Positions 35,459-45,723 are shown, counted from the first letter of the stretch. The stretch is 64,000 bases of DNA from Lumbricus rubellus (GCA_945859605.1 OX243816.1:37418176-37482175), one strand, 5' to 3'. Numbers and translations: made by a program. Notes: generated by a model not told the origin, from the letters alone.

Positions 35459-36765
35459 CATTTCCTGTATTTCTTTTGCTGTCACATTTAGACCAGGCAT
35501 CTTTGTTATCTTCAATGGTTTGTACTTTGTTGTTCTTTTGACCTCAGATCTGGTCTCAACTGCTGCTGCTGTCTTTGTTTCCTCTGTCTCATTTACTGTT
35601 ACATCGTCAGTGAATTTCACTGACTTTTTGTCATTTACTGATCTATCTCTAGATTTAGATCTGTCTCTCAATATGCTCTTGCCTTTTACTTCAGCAATTG
35701 CACTCTCTGGTTTTCCACTGATCTCATTCTCTTGTTTTCCAAATTTAACTTGGTATTGTAATCCTTCGATCATCCCAATTATCAGAGGTTTCGCCGGCTT
35801 TTCCATAACCATGGCTTGTACATCACCACTGAAATGTTCACTTTCCAAATTTACTCTGGCCAGTGGAAAATACTTAATGGTTCCATCAATAAGTGTGCAA
35901 CGTGTTTCTTCGCCTGTTAAATCTGTGTCGTCTATCAATGAACGCTTCACAATGCAACACGTTGCCCCAGAATCATACAAACACTCAACACTTTTTCCAT
36001 TTACTTTCACTTTATGTTCACCACTGTCTTTAAGATTTATGCATCCTACATTGGTTCCAGTCACCAAAGCACTTGCAGCTGTTTGCATGGGTGATGCTTT
36101 AACCATCTTGTCATCTACTCTATGTTGGTCCTTTGCAACATCATTTACTCTCTGCATTTCAATCTGCTGTCTGGCCCTATATGTCTGATTCTCGAATATT
36201 TGCACTGCTGCTGCAGTGTGTCTGACAGCTTCTTTGTTTTTGTGTGGGCACGAATATGCCTTATGGTTCAGCTCACCGCACAGAAAACAAGTAACTTTGT
36301 GTCCTACGGTATTCTCGCGTTCCCTACTGAACCCTCTGTTTGAACTTACACCACGGTTCACTTCCCGATTTGTTCTGACATCATTTCTACCTCTGTTTTG
36401 GCTGTTACCAAATCCTTCTTTGGATTTATTCTCAAAGGGTCTGTTGTTTGTCCTTTCATTGTGGAATTTCACATCAGGTTTAATGCTTGCTTCTGCATAT
36501 TTGTAGCCATGTGCCTCTATGTATGACTCCGCACACGCTAACATTTCTTTCAGACTTGTCTTCCCTTTCTCTTTGATAAACATTCTTAGCTCTGTGCTGC
36601 ACGTCAGGTAGAATTGATCTTTTAATAACAATTCTTCTACTCCTTCATAGGTCTCTTCAAAGCCTGCTTGAGCAATCCATTGTTGCATGTAGCGTCGCAG
36701 TCTATAAATAAAATTGGTCGGTGTTTCTCCGGCTTCCATTTTGCTTGTCTTGAACCTGTGTCTAT
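35459..36765 (-). pseudogene. gag-pro: Gmr1-like Gag (C-terminal part) with zinc knuckle and protease
   Basis: The 3' two-thirds of gag-pro after the nested insertion. It opens with a capsid region of SCAN type (ETPTNFIYRLRRYMQQW, then LLLKDQFYL and LKEMLACAESYIE), continues through an Asn/Arg-rich stretch to a CCHC knuckle CFLCGELNHKAYSC (about 36247-36288), then a retropepsin-like active site LYDSGATCCIV (near 35960-35990). The tail is Lys/Glu-rich. The SCAN domain of vertebrate zinc-finger proteins is reported to derive from the capsid of Gmr1-like elements, which fits. The reading frame runs directly on from the N-terminal part at 44784 when the insertion and its CTAT duplication are ignored. 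Confidence 0.9.
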
Positions 36766-37257
36766 TGTTAGACACTTGTGTCTCTAACACGTTCTGCTGC
36801 TCTTGCTAGACATGACTTGACCAGCTGGGCGTTTGCTATGCGTGTAAAGGAGTGTCATGCGCGCGTGAACATTAGTCTACTTGTGATGGCTATAAATAAG
36901 ATTAACTCATGTGATAGTTAGGACACCGTTTGTCGTGAGTGGCACCGCTTGCTTTGCTTTGGACCGGGTGGTCGTTTGGTCGTTTGGTGTGTGAGGACAC
37001 CGTTTGGTTCGCTTGGTGGTCCGCTGGACGCCGTTGGTTCTTCCTTGCTGGATGTTCGTTTTGGACCCGTCGTCCGTTTTGGTCGTGTGTTGCTCGCCTG
37101 CTTGGTGGTTCTACGTGCTGCTTGTAACGGTATGACTCTAGTTAAAACCTTAGTTAAGTGCTTTTCGCCTGTACATACTGCTCCTGTTATTAAACTCATA
37201 TGTTATTTCAACCCGGGGCCTTACTTTCATTCTATCATCTCCTAGACGAACGTAACA
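36766..37257 (+). repeat. 5' LTR of the inner element
   Basis: Starts TGTTAGACACTTGTGTCTCT, whose first 24 bases can fold back on themselves, and ends GAACGTAACA. It carries a TATA box TATAAATA (36891-36898) and a possible poly(A) signal ATTAAA (37189-37194), so it can serve as promoter and terminator. Confidence 0.92.
36891..36898 (+). promoter_or_regulatory. TATA box in the inner 5' LTR
   Basis: TATAAATA, 126 bp into the LTR and followed by the R-U5-like half; the same sequence recurs in the 3' LTR near 43560. Confidence 0.6.
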
Positions 37258-37259
37258 AA

Positions 37260-37277
37260 TGGAGGCCCGTCCGGTCC
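37260..37277 (+). other. Primer binding site of the inner element
   Basis: TGGAGGCCCGTCCGGTCC begins two bases after the LTR end. It starts with TGG, as a tRNA 3' CCA requires, and resembles the tRNA-Pro-type sites of gammaretroviruses (CGTCCGG core). The exact tRNA is not identified. Confidence 0.6.
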
Positions 37278-38040
37278 TTTGTTTGTGCGTAGTCTAGCAA
37301 AATTTGGGGGCCCGTTAACTTTGAACTTTAGGTGGAATTCTGAAATTGGAAGATTTGGGATGAAAGTTTTTGTGTAGTGCGTCGGTGGAATTTTGTAGGC
37401 TGTGCGTGAATTTTGTGGGTTAATGCGACTTAAATTTGGTTGCGCCTACGTTTTGGTCCATGAGACATTTTGTGCGTTCGTTCGGCAGTCACGTGGTTTG
37501 ACTGAGCGTTGAATTTTGTAGTAGCGACGTATGGGTGCACCTACGTTTTGTCCGTGCGACATTTTGTGCGTTTGTTTGTTCGTCGGTCAGGTGTTGACTG
37601 TGCGTTACACATTTTTGTGCGTTTGTTTTTTCGTCGGTCAGGTGTTGACTGTGCGTTACGTTTGGTAGAGTAGCCTACATTTTGCTGACGTTTTGCGGAC
37701 GTTTTGTTGGTTGGTTCGACCGTAAAATTGGTTGTCCTTTTGAGAAATTTGGGCGTTTGACACGCGTTTCGTCGATGAAATTTGACGTTTGAATTTTGAT
37801 AAATTTCCGAGAGAGTTGGAATTTGCGTTCATTTTGCGTCGGGTGTTTCGATATTTCGATAAATTTGTTCCGTGTGACAAATTTGTGAGGTGAATTTGCC
37901 TTCATTTTGTGTCGTGGGGTTCGGCATTTCGAAGATTTTGTTACGCGTGGGAGAAAGAAATTTTTCTGCGTAGATTTTGTGCGTGTGCGGAAGTACACGA
38001 AGCAGGTTGTCTTTTGCGTTGGTGTTATTTTCTGAGGAAA

Positions 38041-38940
38041 ATGAAACCTTCGGAAACTTTAGAGCAGAAACGAGCGAGACAGGTGGTTTGTAAGGAGAAG
38101 AGGAAAATGAGAAAATTGGAGGAGAAATTGCGCACAGAGATTAGAAGAGTAGTCGACTATGCAACTTTTGCGGATCGTCTTATTAAACGTGAACAGAGAG
38201 ACGGTTATTTTCGTACAAGTGTTTCAATTGAGAAAATTTCTAGTGAAATTTGGGAGGAAATTGCTCGGGAGAGATTGGCCGAGGAAAATCAATTACGTTC
38301 TTTGCAGGCTAAACATAATTCATCAGGGAATGGTGGCAAAAGATGTTTGAAGAATTCGAAGGAGTGTCGAAAAATTGGGAAATTGAAACATGTGTACGAC
38401 GATTCTTTTGACGATATAGTTGAATGTGGTTTGCTTGAAGACGTAGGCCTAAGCGTACAGCATGACGATGTCTGTGTGGATTTGGTTCAGGATGAATTTG
38501 GTGTGTTGTTTGATGTGAATGATAGCGGATGTATGTGGTCTGAAGTTGAAACTGGTGCAGATTTAAGTGAACGTGTGTATGCCGAGGAGTGTACGAATGT
38601 TGTCGATAATTGGTCTCTTGCATTGAATGACTCTGACGTTGTGTGCGCTGAGGCGTGTGAGCTTGTATCTAATGTCGATAAACTGAGTGTTGTGTGCGAT
38701 GAAGCGTGGATAAATGAGTCGAATGTTTCTGTCGTTGAACATGCGTCGTCTGAGATTGAGTTTGCAGAGCTTAATTTGCAGCGAGGTTTTGCCGAGGCGT
38801 TGAATGAAACTGTTGTTGATGTTGGTTCTCCCGTTGAGGCCAAAGTACAGTTGAGTGTGTGCGATGAGGCATGTGTATCTGGGTTAAATGAGGATAGGCT
38901 TATGCCGTCGCATGAAATGGAAAAGGCTTGTACGTTTAGC
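38041..38940 (+). pseudogene. Inner LTR element: unknown ORF, N-terminal 300 codons
   Basis: Starts at the first ATG of the open frame (38041); the frame is also open upstream to 37909 without an ATG. The N-terminus is basic and helical (KRARQVVCKEKRKMRKLEEK). After about residue 110 it becomes acidic, with loosely repeated pieces such as LSVVCDEAW and LSVCDEACV. It is cut after ...ACTFS by a P-like transposon whose left end is at 38941. Without that insertion the frame continues at 41359 with no stop, giving about 913 codons. I do not recognise the protein. The basic block recurs at the start of the second part, suggesting an internal duplication. Codon use is rich in GT-ending words. Confidence 0.6.
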
Positions 38941-39230
38941 CATGGAATCCTATATATTATCCCTGGATTGAAAGGGTGAAAACAGCCGTTTCGTGAAGAG
39001 GTGCAATGCAACAGCAGTTCAGCAGCATCGCCATGCATTCGGATGAGGCTATAAGCCGCGTTCATGAACAAATACATTAAGCCAGAATACCAAATTGCTT
39101 ATTTAGATAGATAAAACATGCAAATATGTTGCAATTTCGAGTTGAGGTAAGAGATGTATAATATAAGTTGGCTGTTAACTATCTTAAAGTATCTGTATTT
39201 GTCGTTGAAGATTATCTAAATCTTATCAAC

Positions 39231-39450
39231 TACCACAACCATATACAACCACTTGTCACTGCAATCACACAACCAACTGCCACAATATATACATGTACAA
39301 CCACTTGCCACTTCAACCACCTACCACAGCCACATACAACCACTTGTCACTGCAATCACACAACCAACTACCACAGCCACATACAACCACTTGTCACTGC
39401 AATCACACAACCAACTACCAAATTCATACACAACACCTATCACTGCAATC
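39231..39450. repeat. 47-bp tandem repeat in the P-like element
   Basis: Four or more diverged units of about 47 bp with the core CAACCACTTGTCACTGCAAT; two adjacent units are identical over most of their length. Confidence 0.85.
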
Positions 39451-40247
39451 AAATTGCCAAGCACCACAAAGGCACTGCCACTCACAAGCAAATGAATTTA
39501 ATAGAGGAACCAGCACATTAAAACCAGAATTGCAAAGAGTTTTTGCAAATCAAATCAAAATCAGTTTATTCTGAGAAAGAACAGCAGACAAACAAACAAA
39601 CAAATAACCAAGGTAGAAAGCAAAGTAAAATAGAACACAAGAATAAAAATCAATGATCATAGAACACCTTGATTGTATGAACGGTGAATACTCAGAAAGA
39701 GTCATCCAGAAAGGGACAGGTACCTATAACATTGTAAGTAATTTCTACCCGCATTAAGCGAAAATCTCAGTAGAGAAAAACAGAATATGAAATAAATGTA
39801 CATGTATGATTACCTATATGAAGAATACTAGTCCTTCATCGCTTTCGCACCACAACTGCATCGAGATCCTTCACCTCATCAGCACCTCAAATATGGAACA
39901 AACTCCACATTGCTGATAACTTTCACTAACAAAGCATCTAAAACTAAACTTTTTACACAGGTCTTTCTTGACTGACTTTATCCTGCTCCAAGTGCTTCTG
40001 AATCGTTGCTACAGTTTTTTTTAATCGATTGCTTACGACACCCATGGCACTTAAATCTCTACATATTATTAATTATTATTGAATAAGTCTGGACAGAAAT
40101 GTAGCATACATCCGATATGAGATAGTGTTCACTGTTCACTCATGGGAAGCACTCGACAGTTTCGCAATCTTTCTACGCTTTGCAGGCTGTTGATTACTTT
40201 TGTTGGCATCAGCTGTTAGCTTTCTCACTGCGTTTTTGGCAAAGCAG

Positions 40248-40973
40248 TTAACTCATTCCCGCCTGAATTGTTCTGATACCTATTGGGTTTATCGGGTCAC
40301 CCGCGACCCGATCCGGCGGGAAAGAGTTAAACAGACGCTGCACAAGGAGTGATTTAAGGTCATGGCCTTTGAAACAATAGTTTTCACTTACAAGTGGGTG
40401 TCCTAAGGAGTCATTGTCAGTAGCACGGTCCATGACTTTCACGAACAGTGACCGCTGGCATTCGGCAGCTAGGAGCTGAGATTTCAAAGTCAAACATGCA
40501 TTGATCTCTTCAAACACTCGCCAACAATGTACTGCCAACATGAATGTGTATTCGCTTGGTTTTGTGAGTCCACCACGATTAATGTCATCTAGAAATTGAG
40601 TCGCTCCATGTTTGGAAATGAAATCGTCTTCCAATTGGACAGATTGCGAAGCATCCGCATCCACCAGTTCCTGTTTGCAGTGGCTACATCTTGTGATGTG
40701 CACCACTGATCTTGCCATTGCACCACTTACATAAAATATGATATTTGCATCATTGCTTGACTGGAAATGAAGTGAACACAACCTGGAATGTTTGGTCGGA
40801 GTATATCCTTCCCGAGGATTAGCACGAACCCATTTCTGACATAGTTCATAATTATTGATTGGGAAAGAATGGAATGTTATTTTTTCTCCATTAGATCCAA
40901 AACCTGAACAATCACGATAGCCACTTCGACAGCCAAATCCTGCACAACTATTCACCATTTTCGAATAATCCAA
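40248..40973 (-). CDS. THAP-domain protein from a deleted P-like transposase
   Basis: An intact 241-codon frame. A C2CH THAP zinc finger occupies residues 6 to about 90: C10, C15, C66 and H69, with the conserved F37-P38 and W48; initiation at the Met of MVNSCAGFGC (residue 6) is also plausible. From about residue 80 the sequence jumps to the C-terminal region of THAP9/P-type transposases (YVSGAMARSVVH, CSHCKQEL, then FLDDINRGGLTKPSEY). The GTP-binding and DDE catalytic middle, several hundred residues, is missing, yet the frame is kept. THAP binds transposon ends. A protein with DNA-binding and C-terminal parts but no catalysis resembles the P-element KP repressor. The last 27 codons and the stop come from a TTAA MITE inserted at 40252-40326. 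Confidence 0.75.
   Translation of the reverse strand: MDYSKMVNSCAGFGCRSGYRDCSGFGSNGEKITFHSFPINNYELCQKWVRANPREGYTPTKHSRLCSLHFQSSNDANIIFYVSGAMARSVVHITRCSHCKQELVDADASQSVQLEDDFISKHGATQFLDDINRGGLTKPSEYTFMLAVHCWRVFEEINACLTLKSQLLAAECQRSLFVKVMDRATDNDSLGHPLVSENYCFKGHDLKSLLVQRLFNSFPPDRVAGDPINPIGIRTIQAGMS
40252..40326. mobile_element. 75-bp TTAA (piggyBac-type) MITE in the THAP gene
   Basis: Flanked by TTAA at 40248-40251 and 40327-40330. Ends read CTCATTCCCGCC and, inverted, CTCTTTCCCGCC. The interior is partly self-complementary (CGGGTCACCCGCGACCCG). The stop codon of the THAP frame lies in the left TTAA. Confidence 0.8.
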
Positions 40974-41358
40974 AGATTGTCTGCAGTTCAGAATGGAGTT
41001 AAACAGTAAACGTAGAATTCTATATACACTAAATTTGACTAAAACACTTGCTTTAAACTGACATCCAAAGATTGTCTGCAGTTCAGTAAACGTAGAATTC
41101 TATATACACTAAAACACTTGCTTTAAACTGACATCTAAATCTACTTCCACACATAATATAATAGAACAGAATGACACTGAATTCTTACATATAGTCTTAA
41201 CTGAGTGCAACCACAGCCAGATGCACACTGAGTCAGTCTGAGCCAAGGCAGGACTGCTACAATGCTGGATGAATGCATGCACCTCTTCACGAAATTGAAA
41301 CTTTTGACCTCGGCCAACCTCTTGCTCCAGTTAGTTATCCAGGCCTCCATGGTTTAGC

Positions 41359-43200
41359 GTAGTGGAGAGAGCCCTTAAGTTGAAGCGAGCGAAGGCATTG
41401 TTTTGTAAGAAGCGAATAAAGTTGAGGCAATTGGAGAAATCTCGCTTACAAAATAGCTTCAGTGAGGAGTTGACAGGTGCGTTGAAGGTCACTGTTGGTG
41501 ATACTGGTTATCTCGTTGAGACATGTCGGCAGTTGAGTGTATGTGATGTGCGTACGACTGTGTCGAATGAAGTTGATATTGAGCGCAGTGTGTTTGTGTC
41601 TGTGTCGCATGGATTGAAATTCATTTTGTACACGAGCGTTCGTACTGGTCAGTTGAATCTCAGTTTTGTGAATGTGTTGTACGGACATAGCGGCGACAGA
41701 ATTCAGATGAAAGGTTTGCTGTCTGACAGAATGATGCATGACGTTGGTTTGTTGAGATTGGATGAGGTTGCACAGAAGTTGAATGAATGTGTGATTCGAG
41801 ACTTGAATTGTGAAGTTCAATTTGACAACGAGTTGTTTGTGCATGATGTTGGTATTGTTTGCAACGTGTGTGACTCAAATGAGAATGTTGTACGGTCACG
41901 TTGTTCTATGGTTGTTGTGCCATGGCACGCTAGTATGAAAGGAAGTTGGTCTGTTGAGACGATGATGACAACTGTTGTCTATGAGCCATCTTTTGTTAAG
42001 AATTGTTGGTGCTGCACTATTTCGACTGTTGTACGGTTGTGCATAACTGTTGAGTTGGTTGAAAGGTTTGTGGCAGTGCAGAAGTTCGTAGTGTTGACTC
42101 ATTGTTTTCTTGTGCGAGAGGAGTCTAATGACTTTCTGTTGTCTGATGAGTTGTTGTTGATCGACAAGGATGTGAAGTTTACTGTGAATGGACAGTTGTT
42201 GCACGATAACATTGTTCGTTGGCATGTGTATTTGGTAGGCTTGGTGAGGAATCGTGTACATGATTGCTCCTGTGTTGCGTTTGATTGTAATGTGGGTGCA
42301 TCAGAGTACACTGTTGATTCTTTGAGTAGGCCTATTTCTTGTGATTTGTCGGTTGTGCCATCGTTCGTTGTCAATGATGATGTGCATGAAGGTTCATGTT
42401 TTGACTTTGATTTTGTTTCGGCGGTGTCTGATATTCATGTCGATGAGTCAGGAGCTAATGCAAATTGTTATGTGGTTGCATCAGATGCGGAAGACTGTGT
42501 TGTGATTGAACATTTCTCTGAATTTAAAGCTTGTGCTACAAGTTTTGTGCCTATTGATGGTATTGTTGGTATGTCAGATGTGGATACTGTGCTTGAGTGT
42601 GAGCGTGTGTCACTTGAGGTTTCTGTTCTTGCCTCCGGTATGGTTGAAGAGGATTTATGTTGCAAGAATTCTCAGTTGTCTGCGGGAGTTTATTTGCAGG
42701 ATGTGCTTTCGGTGGATGTTGGAGAGCCGATGGTCGATGGTGGACGTCGTCTACGCCGTGGACAATTGCTGCGACGGGAAACCGAAGCGCGCGGTGTTGC
42801 TGTACTGTGGATGACGTGGGTCGCTCTGATGTTGTCGGCGAGTGGCACTTCTGTCACTGGGCACGTGGACGAGTTGCTCAGTGGATCGTCGCAGTGGATT
42901 CGGGCATTGAACCTGATGCTTCTTGACGTCGTTGGTCTGTGCTGCTGTGGCATTGCGGACGTTTGGATGGTGTCGACCATCTTGGTGGCTTCAATAGCCA
43001 TCTGTCACGTCGCTTTCCTTGGAACTCTTGTGAGGTGCCGAACTTTTGGCAACGAATGTTCAAGGACGTTGGTTCAAGAATTGTGTCGAAGGACGTTGTT
43101 GAACGAACTGTGGCGATGGATGTTTTGGAACAGTCTGCTTCGAACGTTGCGTTTGAGTTTGTTGATCGGCTTCGTGTGTCGATATGCGTTTGGCGATTAG
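41359..43200 (+). pseudogene. Inner LTR element: unknown ORF, C-terminal 613 codons
   Basis: Continuation of the frame broken at 38940; open from 41359 to the TAG at 43198-43200. It begins with a basic block (KLKRAKALFCKKRIKLRQLE) that resembles the one at the N-terminus of the first part. Much of the rest is Val/Cys/Leu/Ser/Asp-rich, possibly beta-structured. Near the C-terminus are two hydrophobic stretches, VAVLWMTWVALMLSASG and VWMVSTILVASIAICHVAFL, which could cross a membrane, and the protein ends with a basic tail. I recognise no enzyme motif. An envelope-like or structural role is conceivable but unsupported. Confidence 0.55.
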
Positions 43201-43423
43201 TCTAAAACTTTGTACGCATTTTTAAGTGTCTTAAACTTGTATCTGTCTGTGAACACTTAGCATAGTTTCGGTTTTGTGTGGAACTTTGTTGCAGATTTGA
43301 TCTATGAACTGTGTACTGAACTGTTGCGATTCTTGGTTTGGGATTTGGTGTAGTTAGTTAAGTAGCATACAGACTTTGGGGTTTCTATACTTCGCCGACC
43401 CTTCAGGTCGTCTCGTGCTTTAT

Positions 43424-43432
43424 GAGGGGGGG
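43424..43432 (+). other. Polypurine tract of the inner element
   Basis: GAGGGGGGG two bases ahead of the 3' LTR at 43435. Confidence 0.85.
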
Positions 43433-43434
43433 TA

Positions 43435-44779
43435 TGTTAGACACTTGTGTCTCTAACACGTTCTGCTGCTCTTGCTAGACATGACTTGACCAGCTGGGCG
43501 TTTGCTATGCGTGTAAAGGAGTGTCATGCGCGCGTGAACATTAGTCTACTTGTGATGGCTATAAATAAGATTAACTCATGTGATAGTTAGGACACCGTTT
43601 GTCGTGAGTGGCACCGCTTGCTTTGCTTTGGACCGGGTGGTCGTTTGGTCGTTTGGTGTGTGAGGACACCGTTTGGTTCGCTTGGTGGTCCGCTGGACGC
43701 CGTTGGTTCTTCCTTGCTGGATGTTCGTTTTGGACCCGTCGTCCGTTTTGGTCGTGTGTTGCTCGCCTGCTTGGTGGTTCTACGTGCTGCTTGTAACGGT
43801 ATGACTCTAGTTCAGGGGTGTCAAACCTTTTTGAGTGGCGGGCCAGAATGAACATCTTCCAACAAGTGGCGGGCCAGGGTGTCAAAACTCGTGAGAAAAA
43901 TTGGGTATAGTGATTTGAGAGGGAGCTCCAGGCTTGGTCAGCCAATTCCCATAAGATTTTTGTATAAGTAAATCTCAAATGGTGCAATTTTTAGCATACA
44001 AAACAGCCAAATAGGGAGGATTATAAAATCTTAATTTTGATTTTCATTATCAGTCGTGGACATGACATAGAACTCGTAAAGCTTTTGGTCTAAGCCTAAG
44101 GTAATTAAATCAAGTTATTGTCATAAAATAAATGGCTCACAGTCTACCAGTAAGCTTGCAATAAAAAAAATTATCACCTTAAGTTTAAGTCTTGTAGGCC
44201 TATCCCTTCACAACGCTATCGTTTTCCTCACAAATTAAACATAGGCCTACTGGATAACTGTTGTATTCACCAAAGAAATAGGCCTAGGCCTGCATATCTA
44301 TCCAAATATCGCGAAAAGGTCTTGATTTAATGTCCACTTTCGTTTCTTATTAAATTTTGACAACATTTTAAATATTATAAGTGTTTCGTAACTTTCATAA
44401 TTTTGTCAACCAACCGGAAACCACAGATTATGACAGATAGGCCCTACACACAGTCTACAAAGAGCTGTGCGAGTGTGCGTCTGACCAAAAGTGACGTCAT
44501 TAAGAAAAAACTTCTATGTATTTGGCGCTGACTGTAAAATATCAAAATTTGAACTTTTATCCTCAAATTTTGTAATCTTTAGGAAAGGCTCCGCGGGCCA
44601 GAAAAAAATCGTCGGCGGGCCAGAAATGGCCCGCGGGCCAGCTCTTTGACATCACTGCTCTAGTTAAAACCTTAGTTAAGTGCTTTTCGCCTGTACATAC
44701 TGCTCCTGTTATTAAACTCCTATGTTATTTCAACCCGGGGCCTTACTTTCATTCTATCATCTCCTAGACGAACGTAACA
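43435..44779 (+). repeat. 3' LTR of the inner element, interrupted by hAT
   Basis: Matches the 5' LTR to CTCTAGTT, then holds the hAT element 43813-44657, then resumes after the repeated CTCTAGTT. Confidence 0.92.
43813..44657. mobile_element. hAT element, family A, copy 1 (845 bp)
   Basis: Ends CAGGGGTGTCAAACC and, inverted, CAGTGATGTCAAAGAG; perfect 8-bp duplication CTCTAGTT (43805-43812, 44658-44665). Subterminal GCGGGCCAGAA words lie near both ends and GGCCCGCGGGCC near the right end. No transposase frame is evident, so it is non-autonomous. It closely matches 54221-55056. Confidence 0.93.
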
Positions 44780-44783
44780 CTAT

Positions 44784-45723
44784 ATCCACCTTCAGTTAAC
44801 TGGAATTCAGTTAACTGTGTCTTCAGACATTCATAATCTTGAGCCTCCTCCACAGACAGTCTCTGATACACTTCCAGTGCTCTTGACTCAAGGTGTCTAG
44901 CTAACACTAGTGACCACACTTCCTTCTTTATCTCGTATGCTACACAAGTTCGTTCGAACCGCAACAGGTAAGCGTCTAAACAATCTTTGTTTTCGTTGAA
45001 GATGGGGAATTTGATATCCCTCATCCCTCTGCTGTTCCTATTGTTTTCCCCTTGTTGTGGATTGTCACCAACCATTGTGAATGATGCATTTCCACTTTCT
45101 CTGTCTTGACCTCTGGACTCAATCTCTCTCATTCTCACTTGTGATTCAATCCGTGCTAATTCTAGCTGTAGCTCATGTGCACGTTGTTCTCGTGCTTCAG
45201 TCGCTTCACGGATCTGTCTGGCATCTGATTCTGCGGCTAAGCGTTTTTCTCTTGCTTCTGTCTCCGCACTCTTAATTGCTTCTAACTCAATTTCGGCCTT
45301 TCTAGCCTGCATTGCTGCTTGGGTCTTCCTGTCTTCGGCTTCAGCCTCAAGCCTTCTTGTATCTGCAGCTGTCTGAGCATCTAATTCGGCTCTTCTTATT
45401 TCCACCTCCGCTTTCTTGGCATCGGCTGCTAACTCAGCCTTCTTTATCTCAGCCTCCGCTTTCTTGGCATCGGCTGCTAACTCAGCTTTCTTGGCATCGG
45501 CTGCTAACTCAGCTTTCTTGGCATCGGCTGCTAACTCAGCTTTCTTTACCTCTGCCTCGGCCTCAATCCTCTTTAATTCGGCTTCCTTTGCAAACGCCCT
45601 TTCTGTTATTCTGTCTTGCCGCTGTTCCGCCTGTCTTTCTTTAACAAACGTACGAAGCTCCTCTCCACTTAGCTCTAACTCTTTGGCTATCTTCGCCCAG
45701 TTTTCGAAATCACTGTTGGCCAT
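44784..45723 (-). pseudogene. gag: Gmr1-like Gag, N-terminal part
   Basis: Starts at the ATG at 45723 (MANSDFENWAKIAKELEL). Residues 30-210 form a long, highly charged helix with a 9-residue repeat (KAELAADAK and variants, encoded by a 27-bp tandem repeat near 45418-45550), then a linker with NPQQGENNR, then the start of a capsid domain (IKFPIFNENKDCLDAYLLRF). It is cut at ...LTEGGY by the inner LTR element. The frame resumes at 36761 in the same phase. The coiled-coil may stand in for a matrix-type assembly domain, which is inference. Confidence 0.9.

Larger units (their letters stand above)
38941..41351 (-). mobile_element. P-element-like transposon (THAP type), internally deleted
   Basis: Flanked by the 7-bp repeat GTTTAGC (38934-38940 and 41352-41358). 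Both ends start CATGGA when read inward, then diverge (CATGGAATCC, CATGGAGGCC). P elements usually duplicate 8 bp and have short inverted ends, so this is close. It carries a minus-strand THAP gene. The right subterminal zone has a direct duplication of about 80 bp (40972-41062 and 41064-41133). The left half (38980-40240) has no coding frame but a 47-bp tandem repeat. Removing it restores a continuous frame in the host element, independent support for these boundaries. Confidence 0.75.
36766..44779 (+). mobile_element. LTR retrotransposon of unknown coding type, nested in gag
   Basis: LTRs of 492 bp at 36766-37257 and 43435-44779 (the latter 492 bp once an 845-bp hAT insertion and its 8-bp duplication are removed). 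The 4-bp duplication CTAT flanks it (36762-36765, 44780-44783). A primer-binding-like site starts at 37260 and a polypurine tract ends at 43432. The LTRs differ at one base by eye (ACTCATATG against ACTCCTATG). The interior has one ancestral open frame of about 913 codons, now split by a P-like transposon, in which I see no gag zinc knuckle, protease, integrase or RT motif. It was probably moved by another element's machinery. Confidence 0.9.

Noticed and set aside
34333..36506. Plus-strand frames opposite gag and pol (69 to 222 codons)
   Set aside because: Antisense shadows of the Gmr1-like genes, which have clear domains on the minus strand.
38487..39077. 196-codon minus-strand frame opposite the inner LTR element ORF
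   Set aside because: A shadow of the plus-strand frame; its Ser/Thr/His-rich composition mirrors the sense codons.
43571..43987. 138-codon minus-strand frame across the inner 3' LTR
   Set aside because: Spans the LTR and hAT boundary, so it is an accidental fusion of two elements.
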